Origin: CALWZE01 sp964645785
Lineage (GTDB): Bacteria > Bacillota > Clostridia > Oscillospirales > Ruminococcaceae
Length of the DNA: 64,000 nt
Assembly: GCA_964645785.1 (NCBI GenBank)
Contig: CAZYAV010000005.1
Span: 1-64,000, forward strand
Direction of reading: 5' to 3'
The translations under genes and the position numbers were made by a program. Shown one piece after another: positions 52,537 to 61,588 of the stretch; position 1 is the first letter of the stretch; each line of letters begins with the position of its first letter. Under the pieces are notes generated by a model. It saw only the letters and a list, made by a program, of their open reading frames with translations. It was not told where the DNA came from and did not search any database.

Positions 52537-53949
52537 ATGGCGGAAAAGGAAACGAAAACAGAGGCGGAGCGGCTTGCGGAAAAGCTGCTGACGAAAAAGC
52601 GCACGGTGTATACCGATTACGCCGCCAGGACGGCGCAGCAGGCCGCGCCCTACTGCGAGCAATACATGGCGTTCATGAACGGCGCAAAGACCGAGCGGGA
52701 GTTTGCAAAAAGCGCGGCGGCGCTGCTTGAAAAGGCGGGATTTGCGCCCTATGAGCCGCACCGCGCCTACAGCGCGGGGGATAAGCTGTATTTCAATAAC
52801 CGGGGCAAGAGCCTGATTGCCGCCGTTATCGGCAGCCGGCCGCTGGACGAGGGCGCCGACCTTGTCGCGGCGCATATCGACAGCCCGCGGCTCGACCTCA
52901 AGCCCAACCCGCTGTATGAGGACAACGGCCTCGGCTATTTCAAGACCCACTATTACGGCGGAATCAAAAAATACCAGTGGGTGACCATTCCGCTGGCGCT
53001 GCACGGCACGGCCGTGCGCGCGGACGGCAGCGCGGTGGAGATTGTCATCGGCGAGGCGGAGGACGACCCCGTCTTTTGCGTGACGGACATTCTGCCCCAT
53101 CTCTCGGCCAAGGTGCAGGACGACCGCAAGGCGCGGGAGGTCATCAAGGGGGAGGAGCTGAACATCCTGCTTGGCAGCGAGCCCTTTGACACGGACGAAA
53201 AGGCGTCCGAGCAGGTCAGGCTGAACCTCATGAAGCTCCTGAACGAGAAATATGGCCTTGTGGAAGGGGACTTTGTCTCGGCCGAGCTGGAGATTGTGCC
53301 CGCGCTCCGGGCGCGGTGGCTGGGGCTGGATCGCTCGATGATCGGTGCGTACGGCCACGACGACCGGGTCTGCGCGTACACGGCGCTCACCGCGCTGGCG
53401 GGCGCCGGGCGGCCGGAACGCACCGCGCTGCTTGTGCTTGCGGACAAGGAGGAGACGGGCAGCGAGGGCAACACCGGGCTTGCGTCCGACTTCCTGCGCA
53501 ACTTCCTCGCGCAGCTGTGCCGGCAGTGCGGCGCGGAGCTGGAGCCGGCGCTTTACAACACCCGCGCGCTGAGCGCGGACGTCAACGCCGGGTTTGACCC
53601 CTCCTTCGCCGAGGTGAACGAGCGGCGGAACTGCGCGTACATCAACCGCGGCCCGGCGCTCACCAAATACACCGGCGCGCGCGGCAAAAGCGGCACAAAC
53701 GACGCCTCCGCCGAGCTGATGGGCTTTGTTCGCCGGATGCTGGACGAACGGTCGATCCCGTGGCAGACGGGCGAGCTCGGCAAGGTCGACGAGGGCGGCG
53801 GCGGCACCGTGGCGATGTTCCTGTCCGCGCTCGGCATGGAGGTGGTCGACATCGGCGTGCCGCTCCTGTCCATGCACTCCCCCTACGAGGTGGCGAGCAA
53901 ATACGACATCTACGCCCTGTACGACGCATTCCGCGCCTTTTTCGGCTGA
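52537..53949 (+). CDS. M18 family aminopeptidase
   Basis: Zinc-dependent cytoplasmic aminopeptidase of 470 residues, like PepC/ApeA of Clostridia. Metal-binding and catalytic regions: DLVAAHIDSPRLDLKPNPLYEDNGLGYFKTHYYGGIKKYQW, VLADKEETGSEGNTG and the late VGVPLLSMHSPYEVA-type segment (DIGVPLLSMHSPYEVASKYD). ATG 52537 lies 8-9 nt after AAAGGAGAG. Last gene of the prfA run. Confidence 0.95.
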   Translation: MAEKETKTEAERLAEKLLTKKRTVYTDYAARTAQQAAPYCEQYMAFMNGAKTEREFAKSAAALLEKAGFAPYEPHRAYSAGDKLYFNNRGKSLIAAVIGSRPLDEGADLVAAHIDSPRLDLKPNPLYEDNGLGYFKTHYYGGIKKYQWVTIPLALHGTAVRADGSAVEIVIGEAEDDPVFCVTDILPHLSAKVQDDRKAREVIKGEELNILLGSEPFDTDEKASEQVRLNLMKLLNEKYGLVEGDFVSAELEIVPALRARWLGLDRSMIGAYGHDDRVCAYTALTALAGAGRPERTALLVLADKEETGSEGNTGLASDFLRNFLAQLCRQCGAELEPALYNTRALSADVNAGFDPSFAEVNERRNCAYINRGPALTKYTGARGKSGTNDASAELMGFVRRMLDERSIPWQTGELGKVDEGGGGTVAMFLSALGMEVVDIGVPLLSMHSPYEVASKYDIYALYDAFRAFFG

Positions 53950-53971
53950 ATAAGCGGTTCCGGGCGGCCAC

Positions 53972-54018
53972 GTCGGAGCAAAGTCCGCTTTGCTCCGGCA
54001 TTTTTTTGCAAAAATGCC
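53972..54018. repeat. Partial repeat copy and two strong hairpins
   Basis: AGCAAAGTCCGCTTTGCTCCGGC (read in two parts at 53977-53999) repeats the head of the 80-bp element. The sequence also folds: CGGAGCAAAG / CTTTGCTCCG is a perfect 10-bp inverted repeat, and GGCATTTTT-TTGC-AAAAATGCC is a perfect 9-bp hairpin. Confidence 0.75.
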
Positions 54019-54046
54019 ATCCGCTCCGCTCCCTTGCTCCTCCTCT

Positions 54047-54128
54047 CCGCAAAAAGTCCGCTCGGCTCCGGCAGCTCGCTTGCAAGCGCGCTCCCGACGC
54101 CTGCGCTGTCGCTACCGACTTTTTGCGG
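54047..54128. repeat. 82-bp element with terminal inverted repeats (copy A)
   Basis: The ends are a perfect 12-bp inverted repeat, CCGCAAAAAGTC (54047-54058) and GACTTTTTGCGG (54117-54128). The centre holds the palindrome CGCTTGCAAGCG. The whole element could fold into one branched hairpin. Confidence 0.85.
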
Positions 54129-54185
54129 GTAAAGAACCCGTTGCTTTTTGCCCTATGGTTGTTTTTCTGGTTCTTTCATATTCAA

Positions 54186-54263
54186 GCAAAGTCCGCTCTG
54201 CTGCGGCTGCTCGCTTGCAAGCGCGCTCGCCGCGCCTGCGCTGTCGCTGCCAACTTTTTGCGG
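54186..54263. repeat. Second copy of the element (copy B)
   Basis: Aligns with copy A over about 78 bases with roughly ten differences by eye. The centre CTCGCTTGCAAGCGCGCTC is identical; the terminal inverted repeat is less perfect (GCAAAGT against ACTTTTTGC). Confidence 0.85.
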
Positions 54264-54467
54264 TGTCAAGCGGGCGGGTTTTCTACAGGGGGGAGCTTCC
54301 CCCTCCCGGCGGCGGTTTGCACCGCAATTGCTCTGTGCTTCCCATATCTGTATTGTCAACTTGGATCAAAAAAGCGGGGGCGGCCGGGGCGCGTAGGGAG
54401 GGGCGCGCGGGTCTGGCGGCATGGTTGCGCTTTGTCGGCCGGCGCGCAAAATAGAATCGGGAAAGAA

Positions 54468-54499
54468 AAAGGGGACGCCTGCGCGTCCTCTTTTTTTGT
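54468..54499 (+). terminator. Rho-independent terminator
   Basis: 9-bp stem AGGGGACGC / GCGTCCTCT with loop CTGC and seven T after it. It lies 520 bp past the aminopeptidase gene, so it may end that transcript or an RNA from the repeat region. Confidence 0.75.
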
Positions 54500-54577
54500 G
54501 CGCCGGAACCGGCGCGCGGCAAACCGGGCAGGGAGGAAAAAAGGGGCGGGCGGCCGCGAAAAAACCGGCGGTTCCGG

Positions 54578-54606
54578 TTGCGGCTGCGCAGCAAAAATGC
54601 TATAGT
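54578..54606 (+). promoter_or_regulatory. Promoter of ptsI
   Basis: TTGCGG (54578-54583), a 17-bp spacer and TATAGT (54601-54606). The leader to ptsI is about 180 nt and begins with a short AAATCT..AGATTT hairpin and T-rich run. Confidence 0.65.
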
Positions 54607-54789
54607 AAATCTGAATAAGATTTTTTGTTTTATTGAATCCCGGGCGGCTCGCTGCCGCCTGTGAGATTGCAGTTTGGCGGCGGACGTCGCGCAGGGCGCA
54701 AAGCGGCGCACGCGAGCTGTCCGCAACCCGGCCGAAAAGTGGAAGCCCGGCTTTCGGCGCAGGGGGAGCAAAGCCGGGCGGGAAACGAT

Positions 54790-56427
54790 ATGTTGACACT
54801 CTATGGGCAGTGCGTGTCCGACGGCGTGGCGGTCGGAAAGCTGTTTTATTATGACCGCGCAACGCCGCAGATCGTCCGGCGCACGGCGGATGACCCGGCG
54901 GCGGAGCTTGCGCGGTTCAGACGCGCGCAGCGGCTGGCGTTCGGTGAGCTGGCGGTGCTGCACGACCGCGCGGTGCACACAGTCGGCGCGCAGGACGCGG
55001 AGATTTTCAGCGTTCACCAGATGATGATCGACGACCTCGATTATTACGAATCGGTGCAGGAGATGATCGAGGGGAAGCGGATGAACGCCGAGGCCGCCGT
55101 CTATGAGACGGCGAACGCCTTTGCGCAGGTGTTTGCCTCGATGGGCGACCCGGTCATGCGCGCGCGGGCGGCCGACGTGCAGGATGTGTCCCGCAGGATG
55201 ATTGGGATTTTGACCGGCCGGCGGGACGCGCTTGTCATCCGGGAGCCCTGCATTGTCGCCGCCGACGACCTGAGCCCGAGCGAGACGGTCGGCCTCAGCC
55301 GGGAGCTGCTGCTTGGGATTGTGACGTCGGGCGGCTCGGCCAATTCCCACACGGCGATTCTGGCGCGCACGATGGGCATCCCGGCGCTGACGGCGCTGGG
55401 CGGGCTGGACGTTTCCCAGCAGGGCAAAACGGCGGCGCTGGATGCGGACGGCGGCGCGCTGTATATCGAGCCGGACGCATCCACCGAGGCCGCGCTGCGC
55501 AAAAAGCAGCGGAGCCTGTGGCAGGCGAGCGGCCGGCTGCGCGCCCTGGTCGGGCAGGAAAACGTGACCCGGGACGGCCGGAAAATCGAAATCTGCGCAA
55601 ACATCAACGGCCTTGCGGATATCCCGGCGGTGCGCGAGAGCGACGCGGGCGGCATTGGCCTGTTCCGCAGCGAATATCTTTATTTTGGGCGCAGCGATTA
55701 CCCGGATGAGGAGACCCAGTACCAGACCTACCGCCGGCTGCTGGAGCAGATGGCGGGCAAGCGGGTCGTCATCCGCACGCTGGACGCCGGCGCGGATAAG
55801 CAGGCCGATTACTTCAAGCTGCCGCCGGAGCAGAACCCGGCGCTGGGGCTGCGCGCAATCCGGCTTTGCCTCCGGCAGCCGGCGCTGTTCAAAACCCAGC
55901 TGCGCGCGCTGCTGCGCGCGTCGGTGCACGGCAGGCTGGCCGTGCTGTTCCCGATGATTGCCTCCAAGCCCGAGCTGCTGGAGGCGAAGGCGCTGTTGGG
56001 ACAGGTAAAGGCGGATCTGGACGCCGAGGGGATCCCCTGGTCGCCCAAAACCGAGCTGGGCATCATGATCGAGACGCCCGCCGCCGCGATTATCAGCGAT
56101 ATGCTGGCCGGCGAGGTCGACTTTTTCAGCGTCGGCACCAACGACCTGACCCAGTATACTCTGGCGGCGGACAGGGGCAACCCCGCGCTACGGGAGTTCA
56201 TCGACCCCCGCCACGAGGCGGTTCTGCGGCTGATTGAGCTTGCGGCGCGCAGCGCCCACCAGGCCGGCAGGCGGATCGCCATCTGCGGGGAGCTGGCCGC
56301 CGACACCGCGCTGACCGAGCGGTTTTTGCGCATGGGAATCGACGAACTGTCGGTTGTGCCGGCGCGGGTGCTCCCGCTGCGCGCCGCGGTTCGGCAGACC
56401 GACCTGCGGGCGCGGCAGGAGGCGTAA
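54790..56427 (+). CDS. ptsI: Phosphoenolpyruvate--protein phosphotransferase (PTS enzyme I)
   Basis: First phosphotransfer protein of the PTS, taking phosphate from PEP to HPr. The 545 residues are slightly shorter than usual (about 570). The phospho-histidine is about 187 in VTSGGSANSHTAILARTMGIPA, and the PEP site includes GIGLFRSEYLYFG, NPALGLRAIRLCL, LGIMIETPAA and DFFSVGTNDLTQYTLAADRGN. ATG 54790 has no strong Shine-Dalgarno (GGGCGGGAAACGAT). No ptsH is nearby; it precedes glpK by about 80 bp. Confidence 0.94.
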   Translation: MLTLYGQCVSDGVAVGKLFYYDRATPQIVRRTADDPAAELARFRRAQRLAFGELAVLHDRAVHTVGAQDAEIFSVHQMMIDDLDYYESVQEMIEGKRMNAEAAVYETANAFAQVFASMGDPVMRARAADVQDVSRRMIGILTGRRDALVIREPCIVAADDLSPSETVGLSRELLLGIVTSGGSANSHTAILARTMGIPALTALGGLDVSQQGKTAALDADGGALYIEPDASTEAALRKKQRSLWQASGRLRALVGQENVTRDGRKIEICANINGLADIPAVRESDAGGIGLFRSEYLYFGRSDYPDEETQYQTYRRLLEQMAGKRVVIRTLDAGADKQADYFKLPPEQNPALGLRAIRLCLRQPALFKTQLRALLRASVHGRLAVLFPMIASKPELLEAKALLGQVKADLDAEGIPWSPKTELGIMIETPAAAIISDMLAGEVDFFSVGTNDLTQYTLAADRGNPALREFIDPRHEAVLRLIELAARSAHQAGRRIAICGELAADTALTERFLRMGIDELSVVPARVLPLRAAVRQTDLRARQEA

Positions 56428-56505
56428 GGCCGGGCTGCGCGGGAAACAGAGCCGTTCGCGTCCGGGCATGGCCGGCGCGCATTTTTGGGGAAAGGAATAA
56501 GGGGT

Positions 56506-57999
56506 ATGGCGAAGTACATCATGGCGCTTGACGCCGGCACGACCAGCAACCGCTGCATTCTCTTTAACGAAAAGGGGGAGATGTGCAGCGTCGCGCAGAA
56601 GGAATTCGAGCAGATTTATCCCCGGGCGGGCTGGGTCGAGCACGACGCGAACGAGATTTGGGCGACCCAGATGGGGGTCGCGCGGGAGGCGCTGGCCAAG
56701 CTGGGCGCAAAGGCGGCGGACATCGCGGCCATCGGCATAACCAACCAGCGGGAAACCACCGTCGTCTGGGACAGACAGACCGGCGAGCCGGTCTGCAACG
56801 CGATTGTCTGGCAGTGCCGCCGCACGGCGGAATACTGCGACGAGCTGAAGGCGCGCGGACTGGAGGCGCTGTTCCGCAGCAAGACGGGGTTGGTGATCGA
56901 CGCGTACTTTTCGGGCACCAAGCTGCGCTGGATTCTGGAAAACGTCCCCGGCGCGCGGCAGCGGGCGCAGCGGGGCGAGCTGCTGTTCGGGACGGTCGAC
57001 AGCTGGCTTATCTGGAAGCTGACCAACGGCGCGGTGCATGTGACCGACTATTCCAACGCGTCGCGCACCATGCTGTTCAACATCAATACCCTTGCATGGG
57101 ACGAGGATATCCTGCGCGAGCTCGACATCCCGCGCAGTATGCTGCCCGAGGTTCGGCCGTCCAGCTGCGTGTACGGCAACGCGGCCGCCGAGTGGTTCGG
57201 CGCGGAGGTGCCCATCGGCGGCGCGGCCGGGGACCAGCAGGCGGCGCTGTTCGGGCAGACCTGCTTTGCGCCGGGCGAGGCGAAAAACACCTACGGCACC
57301 GGCTGCTTTTTGTTGATGAACACGGGAAAAAAGCCGGTGTTCAGCAAAAACGGGCTGGTGACCACCATCGCCTGGGGGGTGGACGGCGAGGTGGATTACG
57401 CGCTTGAGGGCTCGGTCTTTATCGCCGGGGCGGCCATCCAGTGGCTGCGGGATGAGATGCGGCTGATTGACACGGCGGCCGATTCGGAATACCACGCCGG
57501 GAAGGTGCCGGACACCAACGGCGCGTATGTTGTGCCGGCGTTCACCGGGCTCGGCGCGCCCTATTGGGATCAGTACGCGCGCGGGGTGGTCGTCGGCATC
57601 ACCCGCGGGGTGAACAAGGATCACATCGTCCGCGCGACGGTCGAATCGCTCGCCTACCAGACCCACGACGTGCTGCGCGCGATGGAGGAGGACGCCGATA
57701 TCCGGCTGAGCGCCCTGCGGGTGGACGGCGGCGCAAGCGCAAACAATTTCCTGATGCAGTTCCAGGCCGATATCAACGGCGCGCCGGTGCACCGCCCGGC
57801 CTGCGTGGAGACGACGGCGATGGGCGCCGCCTATCTTGCCGGGCTTGCGGTGGGCTATTGGCCGAACCGGCAAGCCGTGCGCGAAAACTGGCGGATCGAG
57901 CGGGTGTTTGAGCCGCAGATGGAGGAGGCGCACCGGCTTGACCTTCTGCGGGGCTGGGAAAAGGCCGTGCGGTACGCGTTCGGCTGGGCGAAGGAGTGA
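56506..57999 (+). CDS. glpK: Glycerol kinase
   Basis: Phosphorylates glycerol to sn-glycerol 3-phosphate. The 497-residue protein has the FGGY motifs: ALDAGTTSNRCILF at the N-terminus, ITNQRETTVVWDRQTG, the glycerol-binding VTDYSNASRTMLFNI, IGGAAGDQQAALFGQ and TYGTGCFLLMNTG. In Gram-positive GlpK an HPr-phosphorylated histidine precedes the GDQQ segment (in HFYG or HFFG); here that place reads AEWFG, so it appears to be missing. ATG 56506 follows AAGGAATAAGGGG. Followed at 6 bp by the GlpA-like gene. Confidence 0.95.
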   Translation: MAKYIMALDAGTTSNRCILFNEKGEMCSVAQKEFEQIYPRAGWVEHDANEIWATQMGVAREALAKLGAKAADIAAIGITNQRETTVVWDRQTGEPVCNAIVWQCRRTAEYCDELKARGLEALFRSKTGLVIDAYFSGTKLRWILENVPGARQRAQRGELLFGTVDSWLIWKLTNGAVHVTDYSNASRTMLFNINTLAWDEDILRELDIPRSMLPEVRPSSCVYGNAAAEWFGAEVPIGGAAGDQQAALFGQTCFAPGEAKNTYGTGCFLLMNTGKKPVFSKNGLVTTIAWGVDGEVDYALEGSVFIAGAAIQWLRDEMRLIDTAADSEYHAGKVPDTNGAYVVPAFTGLGAPYWDQYARGVVVGITRGVNKDHIVRATVESLAYQTHDVLRAMEEDADIRLSALRVDGGASANNFLMQFQADINGAPVHRPACVETTAMGAAYLAGLAVGYWPNRQAVRENWRIERVFEPQMEEAHRLDLLRGWEKAVRYAFGWAKE

Positions 58000-58005
58000 G
58001 GGAGC

Positions 58006-59448
58006 ATGACGGATGTCATTATCATCGGCGGCGGGGTGATCGGCTGCGCGGTCGCGCGGGAGCTTTCCCGCTATGCGCTGGATATCCTGCTGCTGGAAAA
58101 AACGGCGGATATCTGCAACGGCCAGAGCAAGGCGAACACCGCCATCGTGCACGGCGGCTTTGACGCAAAGCCGGGCACCAACAAGGCAAAATTCAACCTG
58201 CGCGGCAACGCGATGTTTGAGCGGCTGTGCGCCGAGCTGGAGGTTCCGTTCAAGCGCAACACCTCCCTTGTGGTGGCGTTTGAGGGCGAGGATGCGCGGG
58301 TGCTGGAGGAGCTGCTTGCGCGCGGGAAGGCGAACGGGGTGCCCGGCATGTCGATCATTGGCCGGGACGAGCTGCTGCGGCGGGAGCCGAACCTGAACCC
58401 CGCGGCGCAGCGCGCGCTGCTGGCGGCCAACGCGGGCATCTGCTGCCCGTATGAGCTGACCCAGGCCTATGCGGAGAACGCCATGCACAACGGCGCGCGG
58501 TTTTTGCGCGGCGCGGAGGTTACCGGCATCACCCGGACGGCGGCGGGTTGGCAGGTGGAGAGCGCGGCGGGGACGTTTACCGCGCGGGCGGTGGTCAACT
58601 GCGCCGGGCTGTATTCCGACCGCATCAACGACATGGTCTCGCAGGACAGCTTCCGCATTCTGCCCCGGCGCGGGGAATACTATATTGTGGACAAAAACTA
58701 CGCGGATTCCTTCCACGCGACGATCTTTCAGCTGCCGACGGCGATGGGCAAGGGCATCCTTGTGGCGCCGACGGTGGACGGCACAATCCTGCTCGGGCCG
58801 ACGGCGGAGGACATCGAGGACAGGGAGGACACCCGTTCGACGGCGCAGGGGCTGACAAAGGTGCTCGCCGGCGCGGCGAAAAGCTGGCCGTCCGTCCCGG
58901 GCAGGGGCTTTATCACGACCTTTGCGGGGGTGCGCGCGCACTGCGACCGGGACGATTTCGTCCTTGGCGAGGCGGTGGACGCGCCGCTGTTCTTCAACGC
59001 GGGCGGCGTCGAATCGCCCGGGCTTTCAAGCGCGCCCGCCATCGCGGAGTACCTCGCGCAGCTGGTGGCGGAGCGGCTGTCGGCAAAACCAAACCCGCGG
59101 TTTGATCCCCACCGCGCCGCCATCCCCAAGTTCCGGGAGATGGACAACGCGGCGCGCGCGGCGGCGATTGCGCGCGACCCCGCGTTTGCCCAGATTGTCT
59201 GCCGGTGCGAGATGGTGACCGAGGCGGAGATCCGTGAGGCGATCCGCCGCCCGGTCGGCGCGCGCACGGTGGACGGGGTCAAGCGCCGCACCCGCGCGGG
59301 CATGGGGCGGTGCCAGGCCGGATTCTGCACCGCGCGGGTCGTGGAGATTCTGTGCGAGGAGCTGGGCAAAAGTCCGCTTGAGATCACAAAATGCGGCGGC
59401 GAATCCAGGCTGCTGCGCGGATATCTGTTTGAGCGGGAGGGAGAATAA
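58006..59448 (+). CDS. GlpA-like FAD-dependent oxidoreductase with BFD-type [2Fe-2S] domain
   Basis: Likely anaerobic glycerol-3-phosphate dehydrogenase large subunit. The 480 residues start with the FAD-binding IIGGGVIGCAVARELSRY, form a DAO fold, and end with a Fer2_BFD domain with C399, C401, C436 and C441 (CRCEMVTEAEI .. GRCQAGFC) for a [2Fe-2S] cluster. Position after glpK supports glycerol 3-phosphate as substrate; L-2-hydroxyglutarate-oxidase-like relatives are the alternative. ATG 58006 follows AAGGAGTGAGGG. Confidence 0.88.
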   Translation: MTDVIIIGGGVIGCAVARELSRYALDILLLEKTADICNGQSKANTAIVHGGFDAKPGTNKAKFNLRGNAMFERLCAELEVPFKRNTSLVVAFEGEDARVLEELLARGKANGVPGMSIIGRDELLRREPNLNPAAQRALLAANAGICCPYELTQAYAENAMHNGARFLRGAEVTGITRTAAGWQVESAAGTFTARAVVNCAGLYSDRINDMVSQDSFRILPRRGEYYIVDKNYADSFHATIFQLPTAMGKGILVAPTVDGTILLGPTAEDIEDREDTRSTAQGLTKVLAGAAKSWPSVPGRGFITTFAGVRAHCDRDDFVLGEAVDAPLFFNAGGVESPGLSSAPAIAEYLAQLVAERLSAKPNPRFDPHRAAIPKFREMDNAARAAAIARDPAFAQIVCRCEMVTEAEIREAIRRPVGARTVDGVKRRTRAGMGRCQAGFCTARVVEILCEELGKSPLEITKCGGESRLLRGYLFEREGE

Positions 59449-59450
59449 CC

Positions 59451-60713
59451 ATGACAGAGATTGACCTGCTCATCGTCGGCGGCGGCCCGGCGGGGCTTGC
59501 GGCGGCCGTTTCCGCGTGGGAGGCGGGCTGCCGCGACCTGCTCATCCTCGAGCGGGAGGACAGCCTCGGCGGCATCCTGCGGCAGTGCATCCACAACGGG
59601 TTCGGCCTGCACACTTTCAAGGAGGAGCTGACCGGCCCCGAATATGCCCAGCGGTTCATTGACAGGGTGGAGGCGGCGGGTATCCCGTACCGCACCGGCG
59701 CGACGGTTATTTCGCTGACGGCGGACAGAACGGCGACGGTTGTCAGCCGGGCGCACGGGCTGGAGCAGTTCCGGGCAAAGGCGGTTGTGCTGGCGATGGG
59801 CTGCCGGGAGCGGCCGCGCGGTGCGCTCGGCACCCCGGGCTGGCGGTGTGCCGGGATCTACACGGCGGGAACCGCGCAGAAGTTCGTCAATCTGCAGGGG
59901 CTGATGCCGGGAAAACGGGTGCTGATTCTCGGGTCGGGGGATATCGGCCTGATTATGGCGCGGCGGATGGTTTTTTCGGGCGCGGAGGTGCTCGGCTGTG
60001 TGGAGCTGATGCCCTACAGCGCCGGGCTCAAGCGCAATATCGTGCAGTGCCTGGAGGATTTCGATATCCCGCTGTACCTCAGCCACACGGTGGTGGACAT
60101 CGAGGGGAAGGAGCGGCTGAGCGGGGTGACCGTCGCGCGGGTGGACGAGGCGCTCAAGCCGGTTGCGGGCACCGAAATCCATTTCGACTGCGACACGCTG
60201 CTGCTCTCGGTCGGGCTGATTCCGGAAAACGAGCTCTCCGCGATGGCGGGGGTGGAGCTGTCCCCCTCGACGAGCGGCGCGGTCGTGGACGACCGGCTGA
60301 TGACCTCGGTGGACGGCATCTTTGCGTGCGGCAACGTGCTGCATGTGCACGACCTGGTCGACTATGTGTCCGAGGAGGCGGCGCGCGCGGGCAGGAACGC
60401 GGCAGCTTATGCCCTGGGACAGGCGGCGCGCCGGCGCGCGGTTCTGCCGGTCGAGGCCGGCAGCGGGGTCAACGCAGTTGTGCCGCAGCGGCTGGCGCGC
60501 GAGACGGATGAGCCGGTGACGGTCATGTTCCGGCCGCGCGCGGTGTATAAAAACGCGGTGGCACGCATCGCGGCGGGCGGCATTGAGCTGGCGCGCAAAA
60601 AGAGCCGGGTGCTTGCGCCGGGCGAGATGGTCACCATGACCATCCCCGCGCGGTATATCGACCGCTGCCCCGGCGCGCAGCGGATTGAAATTGCGGTGGA
60701 GGCGGAGCAATGA
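59451..60713 (+). CDS. NAD(P)/FAD-dependent oxidoreductase
   Basis: A 420-residue flavoprotein of the pyridine-nucleotide-disulfide type. The FAD-binding GGGPAGLAAAVSAWEAG is at residues 10-26; the second dinucleotide motif LGSGDIGLIMARRM is near 160; the late GIFACGNVLHVHDLVDYVSEEAARAG binds FAD. It probably passes electrons from the GlpA-like subunit to NAD+ or another carrier, in the role of GlpB. This trio with DUF1667 is recurrent in Clostridia. It starts 2 bases after the GlpA-like stop and overlaps the next gene by ATGA. Confidence 0.88.
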   Translation: MTEIDLLIVGGGPAGLAAAVSAWEAGCRDLLILEREDSLGGILRQCIHNGFGLHTFKEELTGPEYAQRFIDRVEAAGIPYRTGATVISLTADRTATVVSRAHGLEQFRAKAVVLAMGCRERPRGALGTPGWRCAGIYTAGTAQKFVNLQGLMPGKRVLILGSGDIGLIMARRMVFSGAEVLGCVELMPYSAGLKRNIVQCLEDFDIPLYLSHTVVDIEGKERLSGVTVARVDEALKPVAGTEIHFDCDTLLLSVGLIPENELSAMAGVELSPSTSGAVVDDRLMTSVDGIFACGNVLHVHDLVDYVSEEAARAGRNAAAYALGQAARRRAVLPVEAGSGVNAVVPQRLARETDEPVTVMFRPRAVYKNAVARIAAGGIELARKKSRVLAPGEMVTMTIPARYIDRCPGAQRIEIAVEAEQ

Positions 60714-61060
60714 AACGGGAACTGACCTGCATCGGCTGCCCGATGGGCTGCCGGATCACGGCGGAATTGACAAACGGCGCGGTCACCGACGTGCAGGGAA
60801 ACACCTGCAATGTCGGCAAAAAGTACGCCGTGGAGGAGCTGACCTGCCCCAAGAGGATGCTGACGGCGCTGGTGCGGGTGGCGGATTCGGCAGCGCCGCT
60901 GAGCGTCAAAACGCGGGAGCCGGTTGAAAAGGCGCGGCTGTTCGAGTGCCTGCGCGCGCTGCGCGCGGTTGAGGTGCGCCGCCCCGTGCAGATAGGGGAA
61001 GTGGTACTGGCGGACATCTGCGGCACCGGCGTCGATGTGGTGGCAACAAAATCCATCTGA
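60710..61060 (+). CDS. DUF1667 cysteine-rich protein
   Basis: A 116-residue protein matching DUF1667: ELTCIGCPMGCRITAEL at the N-terminus, then GNTCNVGKKYAVEELTCPKRMLTALV. The CxxCPxxC and two further cysteines suggest an Fe-S cluster. It accompanies GlpA-like and FAD/NAD oxidoreductases in glycerol operons and is probably the third subunit, by analogy to GlpC in role only. It overlaps the upstream gene (ATGA). No terminator is seen directly after. Confidence 0.88.
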   Translation: MKRELTCIGCPMGCRITAELTNGAVTDVQGNTCNVGKKYAVEELTCPKRMLTALVRVADSAAPLSVKTREPVEKARLFECLRALRAVEVRRPVQIGEVVLADICGTGVDVVATKSI

Positions 61061-61221
61061 ACGGACACTTTATCGGTGGGGAAAGCGAAACAGGCGCGGC
61101 GATTGCCCGGGGCGCGGGCGGCCTGCCGCGGCCTGTTTGCTTTGCCGGCCGGCGCGGCGGACAGGCCTGCCGTTCCCCCAAAAAGGGGGCGGCGGCGCGC
61201 CGTAAAGAAGAGGGAGAGAAC

Positions 61222-61458
61222 ATGTTTAATCCGGCAAATCTGCTTAAAATAAAGGACTTGTGGGCGCAGTTTACCCGCAATCACCCCAAATTTGTCCCGT
61301 TTTTGAAGGCGGTCAAAACGGCCGGTGTGCGGGAGGGGATGCTGGTAGAGCTGACGGTCACGACGGCCGAGGGGCAGACCCTACGGACAAATTTCAGGGT
61401 GTGGCAGAGCGACGCCGCGCTGTATGCGGAAATTTCGCAGCTGGTGCAGGCGCTGTAG
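61222..61458 (+). CDS. Small conserved-looking protein of unknown function
   Basis: A 78-residue cytoplasmic protein, amphipathic at the N-terminus (IKDLWAQFTRNHPKFVPFLKAV) and beta-rich in the second half (GMLVELTVTTAEGQTLRTNFRVWQSD). GAGGGAGAG lies 7-8 nt before ATG 61222, and codon use is like its neighbours, so it is likely real. I do not recognise the family. Confidence 0.75.
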   Translation: MFNPANLLKIKDLWAQFTRNHPKFVPFLKAVKTAGVREGMLVELTVTTAEGQTLRTNFRVWQSDAALYAEISQLVQAL

Positions 61459-61588
61459 CGGGCGATCGGAACGGGCGGCGGGCGGGGAGCTTTTTTAGCG
61501 CTTTGCGGAGCTGCCCGGCGGAACCCCGGCCGCGCCGGTGTGTGGGCTTGCTGCCATGTGGGCGCGGGGAGAGAAAGGAAATGACGGA

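Larger units (their letters stand above)
53950..54500. other. Intergenic region with structured repeats
   Basis: About 550 bases of non-coding DNA. It contains two perfect small hairpins (53974-53995 and 53997-54018), two long repeat copies (54047-54128 and 54186-54263), and the terminator at 54468-54499. No protein is encoded. Confidence 0.7.

Noticed and set aside
56188..58941. A 917-residue minus-strand open frame across ptsI, glpK and the GlpA-like gene
   Set aside because: It runs antisense to three genes with clear motifs and shows no family signature.
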